Shown here: piece after piece, positions 29,821-38,976 of the stretch | How positions within the stretch are numbered: the first letter of the stretch is position 1 | Layout: the number at the start of each line of letters is the position of its first letter | From: Sphingobacteriales bacterium 44-15 | Lineage (GTDB): Bacteria > Bacteroidota > Bacteroidia > Chitinophagales > Chitinophagaceae | DNA: 64,000 nt | Assembly (NCBI GenBank): GCA_001899685.1 | Contig: MKWG01000043.1 | Location: 533,498-597,497 of the forward strand | Reading direction: 5' to 3' | Notes under the pieces: model-generated | Database searches by the model: none | Seen by the model: the letters and a program-made list of their open reading frames with translations, nothing else | Told to the model about the DNA's origin: nothing | Position numbers and translations under genes: made by a program

Positions 29821-30329
29821 AGAAAAAATTGCGATAAGCAGTAGAAATTCTAATGTCCTTTTTATTTGTAGCACGCAATATATGCAACCATGAAGATTTA
29901 CATTTACTACATCCGGCATTTTAACCTGAAGAAAAAGATTATGCCTCACACCCTTTCAGGAGAGGCTCAGCATCTATTCACAATTTACTTTTTCCTGCCG
30001 TGTAGGGTTATCATTTAGATGCTACTTAATAAACTTGAAAAAATCTATTTCCCGGCACTGTCTGTACCAGATTGAAGATGATCTCAGAGCACCTGATATG
30101 ATCGAATTAGGATAGTGAAAATTTACTTTATGCAATAATATATAAAGCCATTACCCGGACACCGCTCGTGTACAGGGTATGTTGGGCTCCGGTTGACTGT
30201 ATATTGTTGCCGGTCGCCGGAGGTAGTCCAAACCCCTGGCTTTACATAACTATAGCCGGATTTAGTTATGCTTAAAATATTTTTATTCAGGAAATAACCC
30301 GGTGGTTCTAAAGAAGAAGGCAGCAAGCC

Positions 30330-31508
30330 TTAATCATAATGTTTATTCTTTACACACCTGAAGCCGGTGTGTTCCAGTCCGGTGTCCGGGCTGCTCTTCA
30401 TGCGGCGCGCTGCACGATAACCACTGCAGTAACCGTCGTTACATAAAAAGCTACCGCCCCGCAGGCTGCGTTTTAATGTGTAGGGTTCCTGCGAATCGTA
30501 TGACTCTTCAGGTCCCTGCGGGTTTACAATCAGCTTTCCTTCCAGTTGTTTATAATAGTTGCTATTGTATAAGTCGCTGCACCACTCCCATACATTGCCT
30601 GCCATATCGTATAAGCCATAGCCGTTGGGCCGGAACGATCTTACAGGAGCCAGTTTCAGGAAACCATCTTTACGGGTGTTCAGGTAGGGAAATTTTCCCT
30701 CCCAGCTATTGGCTTTGGGGGTTCCTTCATTTATATGCTCGTTGCCCCAGGGATAAATATTATTGACCAGTCCGCCGCGGGCGGCAAACTCCCATTCAGC
30801 TTCTGTTGGCAGCCGTTTGCCGGCCCATTTGCAATAGGCCTGTGCATCGTACCAGCTTACCTGCACCACCGGGTAGTTATCTTTCCCTTCGATGCTGCTG
30901 CCGGGACCTTCGGGGTGCTTCCAGTCGGCGCCTTTTACCCAGCTCCACCACTGGCTGTAATCATTTAGGTCAACAGGTCTGTTTGATTGCCTGAATACCA
31001 GTGAGGCAGCCACAAGCAGGCTGTCAGGCGGTTTAGGAGTACCTGGCGGTAATGTTTTTTTCAGCTCGTCCCAATCAGGCTTTTTTTCGGCAGTAGTTAC
31101 ATAACCTGTGGCTTCAACAAATTTCCTGAATTGAGCATTGGTCACTTCGGTGACATCAAGATAAAAAGGAGAAATCCGCACCTTATGTTTGGGATACTCA
31201 TCAGGAGCGGCCTGGTCATTATCGCCGCCCATATCAAACTCTCCGCCGGGTATCAGCACCATACCCGCCACAGTGCTGTCCCGTCCGGATGCTACCGGAG
31301 AAATATCGGCAGGGGCAAAGCGTGCAGGTGTTTTCATGCAGGAATGAATGGTATCCGGCTGGGGAGAATCAGTCCTGACCGGAGCCGGGTGTGCATTACC
31401 GGAACAGTTAAGAAGATCAGCCAGGAAAAAAAAGGAAAGGATTTTTACGGACAAAAACAGCAATTTCTTCTTTTTAAAATGCTCCCGGATATTGTGAATC
31501 TTACTCAT
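30330..31508 (-). CDS. Formylglycine-generating enzyme (FGE-sulfatase / SUMF1 family)
   Basis: GMVLIPGGEFDMGGDN, LPTEAEWEFAARGG, GLYDMAGNVWEWCSDLY, active-site-like Cys pair GGSFLCNDGYCSGYRAARR. Confidence 0.94.
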   Translation of the reverse strand: MSKIHNIREHFKKKKLLFLSVKILSFFFLADLLNCSGNAHPAPVRTDSPQPDTIHSCMKTPARFAPADISPVASGRDSTVAGMVLIPGGEFDMGGDNDQAAPDEYPKHKVRISPFYLDVTEVTNAQFRKFVEATGYVTTAEKKPDWDELKKTLPPGTPKPPDSLLVAASLVFRQSNRPVDLNDYSQWWSWVKGADWKHPEGPGSSIEGKDNYPVVQVSWYDAQAYCKWAGKRLPTEAEWEFAARGGLVNNIYPWGNEHINEGTPKANSWEGKFPYLNTRKDGFLKLAPVRSFRPNGYGLYDMAGNVWEWCSDLYNSNYYKQLEGKLIVNPQGPEESYDSQEPYTLKRSLRGGSFLCNDGYCSGYRAARRMKSSPDTGLEHTGFRCVKNKHYD

Positions 31509-31568
31509 TAAATAATTCTAATAGTTACGATTAATCAGATGATTATTACCCTGATGCAGGTATAAGGT

Positions 31569-31641
31569 AAGGTGCCGACTGGAATTGAACCAGTGTAACA
31601 GCTTTTGCAGAGCTGCGCCTTACCGCTCGACCACGACACCT
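31569..31641 (-). tRNA. tRNA-Cys(GCA)
   Basis: Reverse complement AGGTGTCGTGGTCGAGCGGTAAGGCGCAGCTCTGCAAAAGCTGTTACACTGGTTCAATTCCAGTCGGCACCTT; anticodon GCA. Confidence 0.95.
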
Positions 31642-31853
31642 TATTTTTTATCAGCACGATAAACTGCATCGAAATTTATATGGTTGTACAAAACCATTTA
31701 CCTTTTTATAGCAGGAGGAATGGTATACAAAAAACAGGCCCTCATAGATATGAAGGCCGCTACCAAAACTAACTGCTTATGAAATCGTTTTTTACAATAT
31801 GGTGAGAAATATCATCTCAGCGTATCCAGTGCAAATGTAAATCAATACTATTA

Positions 31854-31872
31854 GTCTACAAAATTTATAGAC
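31854..31872. promoter_or_regulatory. 19-bp palindromic operator candidate, copy 1
   Basis: GTCTACAAAATTTATAGAC; TACATTTG -7-like box at 31890..31897. Confidence 0.6.
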
Positions 31873-31917
31873 TATATATTTTTTACACGTACATTTGTAA
31901 AACTTCAAACGATATAT

Positions 31918-32235
31918 ATGCGATCCATCATTAAAAATATATTTTGGGTATTGCTCACCACAGTGCTCCCCGCAAATGGTGAGAGATCTTTTCAGGGACA
32001 CGCTGTAATATCAGGCACGGTGCTGCAGGAAAACCTGAAGCCGGTTGAAAAATGTTACCTGTACATCATCCCCGGAGAAGAAGAGGCTATCAGCGATAAA
32101 GATGGGAAATTTACTATAAACACCTGGCAGCCCTTTCCCCTGACGATTAATGCAGAGCATATCCGGTATAAAAAACAGGACATAAAAATTGACAAACCTG
32201 CAAAGGATATTATTGTGAAGCTTGAACTCAAATGA
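31918..32235 (+). CDS. Small secreted protein with carboxypeptidase-regulatory-like domain
   Basis: VISGTVLQENLKPVEKCYLYIIPGEEEAISDKDGKFTINTWQPFPLTINAEHIRYKKQDIKI. Confidence 0.7.
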   Translation: MRSIIKNIFWVLLTTVLPANGERSFQGHAVISGTVLQENLKPVEKCYLYIIPGEEEAISDKDGKFTINTWQPFPLTINAEHIRYKKQDIKIDKPAKDIIVKLELK

Positions 32236-32332
32236 CCAAAGCGGGTTTGCCTGCTACAGGCTCAGGTAAACAGCAGGATGATGCATAAACAACGGAGTTG
32301 ATGTATTTGAGAATATAATAATAAAATTAATT

Positions 32333-32351
32333 GTCTATAAATTTGATAGAC
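32333..32351. promoter_or_regulatory. 19-bp palindromic operator candidate, copy 2, overlapping the -33 box of the SusC-B promoter
   Basis: GTCTATAAATTTGATAGAC; TTTG 32342..32345, 20 bp, TATATTTG 32366..32373. Confidence 0.65.
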
Positions 32352-32413
32352 TAATAACACCTATATATATTTGCACATCTTTTTAATCCAGGTACTTTCT
32401 TTTAATTACTATT

Positions 32414-32521
32414 ATGACCGAAAGGATAACATACGATTTCCATTCAACAGCGACTATCCCGGGCGTTATTGACAGCCTGGTGTCAGGCAGCGAACGATGT
32501 CCCATGCATGGGACCAAATAA
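32414..32521 (+). CDS. Short leader ORF (35 aa) upstream of SusC-B
   Basis: MTERITYDFHSTATIPGVIDSLVSGSERCPMHGTK, starts about 41 bp after the predicted -7 box. Confidence 0.3.
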   Translation: MTERITYDFHSTATIPGVIDSLVSGSERCPMHGTK

Positions 32522-32625
32522 CAAAACAAATAATGAATTGTGTAGTCAAATCACACTGGCAGCTTTTACTGACCATCAGTCCGGTTGAGTTGTAAGCACT
32601 AATAAAGCATAGCTAATATAATAAT

Positions 32626-32662
32626 AAAAAAAATGACCGGCATCGTTGCACCGATGCCGGTC
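32626..32662 (-). terminator. Minus-strand-oriented intrinsic terminator in the SusC-B leader
   Basis: 11-bp perfect stem GACCGGCATCG/CGATGCCGGTC, followed on the minus strand by ATTTTTTTT. Confidence 0.6.
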
Positions 32663-32692
32663 TGGAAAAATAAAAGGCTTTAGTTGGATATA

Positions 32693-32711
32693 CAGTTTGC
32701 AATGCAAACTG
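32693..32711. repeat. Palindrome CAGTTTGCaatGCAAACTG in the SusC-B leader
   Basis: 8-bp perfect arms, 3-nt centre. Confidence 0.6.
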
Positions 32712-32744
32712 CAGGGCCTATTTTTTAACCATAACACAAATATC

Positions 32745-35700
32745 ATGAAAAAAGTACTATATATTAGTTTAGTACTAACAATAATAACACCTTTTTACAG
32801 TAAGGGACAGAATGAACCTAAACCTGTCATTAACTCTATAGTAAAAGGCCATGTGGCCGATTCAGTAAGTAAGCTTCCTTTGGCCAAAGTGTCTGTTCAG
32901 ATCAAAGGAATAACCAATGGTACCGCAAGTGATAATAACGGTGCATTCACTTTGTATACGGCTCAAAGATTTCCGTTTACCGTAGTGATAACCAGCGTTG
33001 GCTATGAAGCGAAAGAAGTAATAGTCTCAGGCTCTCCGATTAATGTATTGCTGAAGCCGGTTTCCGGCCAGTTGGAGGATGTGGTGGTAGTGGGGTACGG
33101 TACGCAAAAGCGGAGTGATCTCACCGGCGCCGTTGCGTCCATTCCTACCCAGGCATTGACCCAACAGGTCAGCTCTTTTGAACGTGTTCTTCAGGGCTCG
33201 GTATCAGGGGTACAGGTAACCCAGGTCTCCGGGCAACCGGGAGCGGCTGTAAGTATCCGCATACGGGGTGGCAATTCCATTACTGCCGGTAATGAGCCTC
33301 TGTACGTTATTGACGGGTTTCCCATTTATAACGATAATAATGATGCCAGCGCCGGCGTAGCCAGTGGCCCAAACATCAATGCGCTGGCCGGTATAAATCC
33401 AAGCGACATTGAATCAATAGATATCCTAAAGGACGCATCGGCTACCGCCATTTACGGCTCCAGGGGAGCCAACGGCGTGGTAATAGTAACTACCAAACGT
33501 GGTAAAGCCGGCAGAAATGTTGTAAGCTACGATGGTTCTTATGGCGTGCAACAGGTTAGCAATACCGTTGATGTGCTTACAGATTCCAAACAGTGGGCGT
33601 TGTTAAAGAATGATGCCCGTGTAAATGCCGGAAAAGCGCCCTACTATACCGATGAACAGATAGCGCAGCTTTCCGGGGGAACAGATTGGCAAAGCGCCGC
33701 CTTTAGAACCGCTCCTGCTCAAAATCATCAGCTAACGATATCGGGAGGCGATGATAAAACCCATTATGCTGTTTCAGGAAATTACTTTAAACAGGAAGGC
33801 GTATTGCTGAACACGAATTTTGAGCGTTTTTCCGGCCGTTTAAATTTTGACCGCCAGGTATCATCTGCCTTCAAAGTAAGCGCCAATTTTACGGCAAGCA
33901 AAACAAGCGCCAAAATAGCCGACAACAGTCTTGTGAGCTTTTTACTGCTAATGCCTCCAACCGTATCCATAAGAGATGCTAACGGTGAATATACCTATCA
34001 GAGCGAGTTTGAAACACCATTAGGTAACCCTATTGCCACTCTGGCAGAAGAAACCAATCAAAGCAACACCAACAGGATATTAGGCAATGTATTCGGAGAA
34101 TACCAGATCATAGACGGCCTCACAGCCAAAGTTTCCATTGGGGCGGATATTATTAATAATAAAGAGAACCGGTATATCCCGACTACGGTATACCAGGGCG
34201 CCAACACCAATCAAACCGGGACGGCAGCCGTTGGAGCCAAGGTAGCATCGTCATGGCTTAATGAAAACACTTTAACATATATAAAGAAGCTTGGAGAAAA
34301 TCATCTCCTTAATGCCGTGGTAGGTTTCACACAGCAGGCATTCCGGGCCGAATATGTTACTGCCGGTTCACAAGGCTTTAGCACAGAGCAGTTAACTTAT
34401 AATGACCTTGGCGCCGGTGTTGTTTACACGAAACCCACTTCAGGCTCATCCGAGTGGGCGTTGAAATCATTCCTTGGAAGGGTTAACTATACGCTTAATG
34501 ATAAATATTTATTTACCATTACTGCCCGTGCAGATGGCTCATCCCGGTTTGGGGAGGATCATAAATGGGGCTATTTTCCATCAGCAGCTTTTGCCTGGAA
34601 TCTCAGTAAAGAAAACTTCATAAAACTGCCTGAAGCTGTTAACAGTTTAAAACTTCGCATAAGTGCGGGATTGACAGGCAACCAGGAGATCGGGGTATAC
34701 CAGTCGTTAGCTACACTTGCAAATAACAACTATTTTTTTGGAGGCAATGCAGTGATCGGCTACTCTCCTAACCGTATTGGCAACTCCGGTTTGGGCTGGG
34801 AAACTACGGCGCAATATGATGCAGGTATTGATATTTCTCTGTTCAATAATCGTGTTACGCTAACGGTAGACGGATACTACAAAAAGACCACAGACCTATT
34901 GCTGGATGTGCCTCTCCCCTATACTACAGGGCAGGCCACCGCCTTACAAAACTATGGAACAGTCTCCAACAAAGGACTGGAATTTGCGCTGAATACCCGG
35001 AATATCCGCGGGGTTTTTAACTGGAATTCAGGACTGGTTTTGTCATTGAACCGAAACAGGATACTGAGCCTGGGCGATGGTGTTGAAAATATTATTTCGG
35101 GTGTGAGCATTGCCCAGGTTGGCCAGCCGTTAGGCTCATTTTATGGTTTAAAAACCAATGGGATCTTCCAACTGACTGATGACATTGCCCACCTGCCGGT
35201 ATATTTAACCAAAAATCAGCCCGGCGACCAACGTTACATAGACAAAGATGGCGACGGTACTATTACCGCTACAGGCGACCGTTTTCTTATAGGCAATGCC
35301 CAACCCGGGTTCCTCGGAGGGTTTACCAATAATTTTTCATACAGGAGTTTTGACCTGAATATCTTTTTCCAGGGGTCGTACGGCAGCAGGATATTTAACC
35401 AGAATAAACAGCAGCTGGAAATATTGAGCGGGCAGCAAAATGCATCGGTAACCGCTTTGGACCGGTGGACACCGCAAAACCAGGAGAATGTAATACCCCG
35501 GGCTTATGAAGATCCGGCGGCAGTAAATTCAGACCGTTATATTGAAGACGGCTCTTACCTGCGCCTGAAAACCCTGGTGCTCGGTTATACGCTTCCATTA
35601 AGATTTGTGTCAAGAGCCTATGATACCAGGATCCGGTTTTATTTCTCTGCGCAAAACCTGGTAACCTGGACCAAGTATACCGGTTACGACCCCGAGGTAA

Positions 35701-35795
35701 GCAGGAACGGTCAAAGCACATTGACACAGGGCATTGACTATGCAGTTTACCCCAATGCTAAATTATTTACGGGAGGCGTAAATATCACATTTTAA
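32745..35795 (+). CDS. SusC/RagA-family TonB-linked outer membrane protein
   Basis: GHVADSVSKLPLAKVSVQIKGITNGTASDNNGAFTL; DVVVVGYGTQKRSDLTGAVASI; start at MKKVLYIS. Confidence 0.95.
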   Translation: MKKVLYISLVLTIITPFYSKGQNEPKPVINSIVKGHVADSVSKLPLAKVSVQIKGITNGTASDNNGAFTLYTAQRFPFTVVITSVGYEAKEVIVSGSPINVLLKPVSGQLEDVVVVGYGTQKRSDLTGAVASIPTQALTQQVSSFERVLQGSVSGVQVTQVSGQPGAAVSIRIRGGNSITAGNEPLYVIDGFPIYNDNNDASAGVASGPNINALAGINPSDIESIDILKDASATAIYGSRGANGVVIVTTKRGKAGRNVVSYDGSYGVQQVSNTVDVLTDSKQWALLKNDARVNAGKAPYYTDEQIAQLSGGTDWQSAAFRTAPAQNHQLTISGGDDKTHYAVSGNYFKQEGVLLNTNFERFSGRLNFDRQVSSAFKVSANFTASKTSAKIADNSLVSFLLLMPPTVSIRDANGEYTYQSEFETPLGNPIATLAEETNQSNTNRILGNVFGEYQIIDGLTAKVSIGADIINNKENRYIPTTVYQGANTNQTGTAAVGAKVASSWLNENTLTYIKKLGENHLLNAVVGFTQQAFRAEYVTAGSQGFSTEQLTYNDLGAGVVYTKPTSGSSEWALKSFLGRVNYTLNDKYLFTITARADGSSRFGEDHKWGYFPSAAFAWNLSKENFIKLPEAVNSLKLRISAGLTGNQEIGVYQSLATLANNNYFFGGNAVIGYSPNRIGNSGLGWETTAQYDAGIDISLFNNRVTLTVDGYYKKTTDLLLDVPLPYTTGQATALQNYGTVSNKGLEFALNTRNIRGVFNWNSGLVLSLNRNRILSLGDGVENIISGVSIAQVGQPLGSFYGLKTNGIFQLTDDIAHLPVYLTKNQPGDQRYIDKDGDGTITATGDRFLIGNAQPGFLGGFTNNFSYRSFDLNIFFQGSYGSRIFNQNKQQLEILSGQQNASVTALDRWTPQNQENVIPRAYEDPAAVNSDRYIEDGSYLRLKTLVLGYTLPLRFVSRAYDTRIRFYFSAQNLVTWTKYTGYDPEVSRNGQSTLTQGIDYAVYPNAKLFTGGVNITF

Positions 35796-35821
35796 CTATC
35801 GCATTAATAATCTTTATTATC

Positions 35822-37282
35822 ATGAAGAAGCTATTTTATTTATTCGCTGTTACGTTGATCCTGGTGTCCTGCACTAAGCTGGAGGAAACCCCAGATTCAA
35901 TTTTAACAACCGGACAATTCTATAAAACCCAGGCAGATGCCATCGCTGCGGTAAACAGTATTTACCAGGCTGCATTAAACCCCGGCGGACTTAAAATGTA
36001 TAACCGCCTTTTCCTCCAGGTAATCGAATACCCGACCGATGACGTTATTGCCGGGCAACGGGTTACCGAAATAGCCGCCAGGGAATTGTCTGCCATGACA
36101 CAATCCACTTCAAATCTCCGGATCGAACAATTATGGCAGCAGCATTATACTGCCATTGACCGTGCCAATATTGCTATCGACAACATTCCATCTATTGATA
36201 TGGATCCCACACTGCGTACCAGGCTTGTGAACGAAGCTAAGTTCCTGCGTGGCTTACTCTATTTTAATCTGGTAAGACTGTGGGGAGAAGTGCCTTTGAT
36301 CCTGCACCAAACCACATCGCTGGGCAAGGATGCCATACAGGTAAAAAGAGATTTGACGGAAAATGTGTATGCACAGGTCATTGCCGACCTGACCGATGCT
36401 GAAAAACTGCCGGCAACGTACGGAGCAGCAGATGCCGGCCGGGCCACCGGTGGCGCCGCTAAAGCCATTTTGGCAAAATTATATCTTACCAGAGAAGAAT
36501 GGGGGAAGGCATCTTCCAAAAGCCTGGAAGTAATACAAGGCCCGTATGGATATGCGTTATTTGACAAGTACGCAGATGTATTTAATGTAGCCACTAAAAA
36601 CGGCAGGGAGCATATTTTTTCAGCCCAGTGCCAGGGCGAGGGAGGCAATGATCAGGGTAACCGTATGGGCACTTCCTGCACACCTGTAGGTATTCCCGGT
36701 ATTGCCGCCGCCGGAACGGATGAGCCTACTGAAGACGCTTACAACATTTTTGATGCCAATGATACCCGCCGGGATGTTACGTTTTTCACCTCCCTGGTAA
36801 GTCCCAAAGATGGTAAAACTTATACATTCGCTCCGCATTTCCGTAAATACTGGGATCAATCAACCATTACCAACCCTACCAAATCAAACCAGAATGTTCC
36901 GGTGATACGCTTTGCGGAAGTATTATTGATTTACGCAGAAGCCCTGAATGAGGAAAATCATGGTCCTACCCCGGAAGCTTACAATGCTATTAACCAAGTG
37001 ATCAGAAGAGCCTATGGCAAGCCGGTCAATATACCGGATCCTACGGTTGACCTGGCTGCTTTGGATTACAGTAGTTTCAAAGAGGCGGTTTACTTACAGC
37101 GACGTAAAGAGCTGATGCTTGAATTCCAGCGATGGTTTGACCTGGTCAGGACTGGGCGCATGATCACCGAAACGCATAAAGTAGGCAAAAGCAACGCATC
37201 AGAAAGAAATTACCTGTTGCCTGTGCCGCAACATGACATTGATCTGAACCCGGCATTGCTTCCCAATAACAAGGGATGGTAG
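35822..37282 (+). CDS. SusD/RagB-family lipoprotein
   Basis: LILVSCTKLEETPDSILTTGQFYKTQADAIAAVNSIY; RFAEVLLIYAEALNE; RRKELMLEFQRWFDLVRTGRM. Confidence 0.95.
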   Translation: MKKLFYLFAVTLILVSCTKLEETPDSILTTGQFYKTQADAIAAVNSIYQAALNPGGLKMYNRLFLQVIEYPTDDVIAGQRVTEIAARELSAMTQSTSNLRIEQLWQQHYTAIDRANIAIDNIPSIDMDPTLRTRLVNEAKFLRGLLYFNLVRLWGEVPLILHQTTSLGKDAIQVKRDLTENVYAQVIADLTDAEKLPATYGAADAGRATGGAAKAILAKLYLTREEWGKASSKSLEVIQGPYGYALFDKYADVFNVATKNGREHIFSAQCQGEGGNDQGNRMGTSCTPVGIPGIAAAGTDEPTEDAYNIFDANDTRRDVTFFTSLVSPKDGKTYTFAPHFRKYWDQSTITNPTKSNQNVPVIRFAEVLLIYAEALNEENHGPTPEAYNAINQVIRRAYGKPVNIPDPTVDLAALDYSSFKEAVYLQRRKELMLEFQRWFDLVRTGRMITETHKVGKSNASERNYLLPVPQHDIDLNPALLPNNKGW

Positions 37283-37400
37283 CGCAATATCATACATACA
37301 ATATGAACGGATGCTTCATCAAACAATATCAGGAAAAAAAACAGGAGCAACCAGGAGCGCCGGAAAAATGGGTAGCTGCATTAAAAGCCCCGGTTCCTGG

Positions 37401-37477
37401 TGTTATGTCAAACGTGAAACGGCAGGCAAGTCTCACCTTTCACAAAAAAATACGAAAAATTATCGTTGACATAGCAC
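37401..37477 (+). repeat. Small MITE/REP-like element, copy e (77 bp)
   Basis: About 90% identical to 43181..43257; terminal inverted repeats TGTTATGTCAA / TTGACATAGCA. Confidence 0.75.
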
Positions 37478-37528
37478 TACGGCGCCAAACCCATAATATA
37501 ATCCCTGAACATTATAATAATTATCATA

Positions 37529-38887
37529 ATGAAAACAAAAGCGATAGTTCTGTATAGCCTGCTTATTCTTGCAGGATATGCACGGGTAAATGCCCAGGCT
37601 TCAGCACCACAGCGGCCGCCCAATATTATTCTCATCCTGGCAGACGACATGGGCAAAGAATGTATCGGCGCTTACGGAAGCACCTATAACACGCCCAATA
37701 TAGATCAGCTTGCGCGGGAGGGACTGAAATTTAATTACGGATTTTCTCAACCATTATGCACTCCTTCACGGGTACAATTAATGACCGGGCAATACAACTA
37801 TAAAAATTATGTAGAATTTGGATACCTGGATCCCTACCAGAATACCTTCGCCCATTTAGCAAAAAAGGCGGGCTACGTAACCGCTATTGCCGGGAAATGG
37901 CAATTAGGTTTCAACAATAAACTGCCTGCACATTTTGGGTTTGATCATTATTGCCTCTGGCAGTTGTCTTACAAACGAAGTGACGGAGAGCGTTATGCCA
38001 AACCGCTTATTGAACGAGATGGTGTAACACTCCCATCGTCCAATGACGATTATGGCCCGGATATTTTTACAGATTACCTGCTGAACTTTATTGAACAGAA
38101 CAAAGACAAAAAGTTCCTGGCTTACTATCCTATGGCCCTGGTACATGATCCATTCCAATCTACTCCCGACAGTAAACGCTGGAACGATGATGTCCCGGGA
38201 AGATTTAAGAATGACACCGCTAACTTCAGGGATATGGTGGCTTACAGTGATAAAAATGTGGGCCGGATCATCGGGAAACTAAAGGCCCTGGATTTATACG
38301 AGAATACCATTATCATTTTCACCGGCGATAACGGTACCGGCAGGGCTATTATCACCCCATTAAAAGACGGAACTACCATTAAGGGCGGCAAAGGGCTCAC
38401 GGTAGACCGCGGAGACCGTGTCCCCCTGATCGTGAACTGGGGAACAGGACGGTATGTCCGGCATGAAACAGATGATCTGGTGGATTTTACAGATTTCCTG
38501 CCTACCATCGCCGACGCTATCGGGCAGCAGATCCCTAAAGCGTGGGATGCAGACGGCAACAGTATCTACCCACAGATAAAAGGTGAAAAAGGACATCCAC
38601 GGAAATGGATCTTTACGCACTATAATCCGCTTCATTCTGAAGAGATCAATAAGCAGGCTGCCCGCTTTTTCCGCGATCACCGCTATAAGCTCTACCAGGA
38701 TGGACGGTTTTACGACCTGGTAAAAGATCCGGAAGAAACCAACCCGGTTGCTGAAGGCAATGGTACACCGGAGGCCGAGCTGGTACGCAAAACATTTAAA
38801 CGGGAATTTGCCAAACTGCCCGCATGGAAACCCGGCGACCCGGGTAAGCCAAAGCGGGAATACCCCGGGCTGGAAATTAAAAAGTAA
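37529..38887 (+). CDS. Secreted Cys-type sulfatase (S1 family)
   Basis: PNIILILADDMGKECIGAYG; FGly motif CTPSR in QPLCTPSRVQLMTGQ. Confidence 0.93.
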   Translation: MKTKAIVLYSLLILAGYARVNAQASAPQRPPNIILILADDMGKECIGAYGSTYNTPNIDQLAREGLKFNYGFSQPLCTPSRVQLMTGQYNYKNYVEFGYLDPYQNTFAHLAKKAGYVTAIAGKWQLGFNNKLPAHFGFDHYCLWQLSYKRSDGERYAKPLIERDGVTLPSSNDDYGPDIFTDYLLNFIEQNKDKKFLAYYPMALVHDPFQSTPDSKRWNDDVPGRFKNDTANFRDMVAYSDKNVGRIIGKLKALDLYENTIIIFTGDNGTGRAIITPLKDGTTIKGGKGLTVDRGDRVPLIVNWGTGRYVRHETDDLVDFTDFLPTIADAIGQQIPKAWDADGNSIYPQIKGEKGHPRKWIFTHYNPLHSEEINKQAARFFRDHRYKLYQDGRFYDLVKDPEETNPVAEGNGTPEAELVRKTFKREFAKLPAWKPGDPGKPKREYPGLEIKK

Positions 38888-38976
38888 TAATATAACTGCC
38901 CGCTGTAACTACATTCGGTTGTCGCAGCAACTCTGGTGCAGAGTAAATGTATATGACAATATCTAAAACACGCATT

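Noticed and set aside
30123-30326. 67-aa minus-strand ORF downstream of the FGE gene
   Set aside because: No recognisable motif or supporting context; could be decayed sequence but not supportable as a gene.
37276-37557. 93-aa ORF between SusD-B and sulfatase 1
   Set aside because: Runs straight through repeat element e and into the sulfatase start; no signal peptide or domain.
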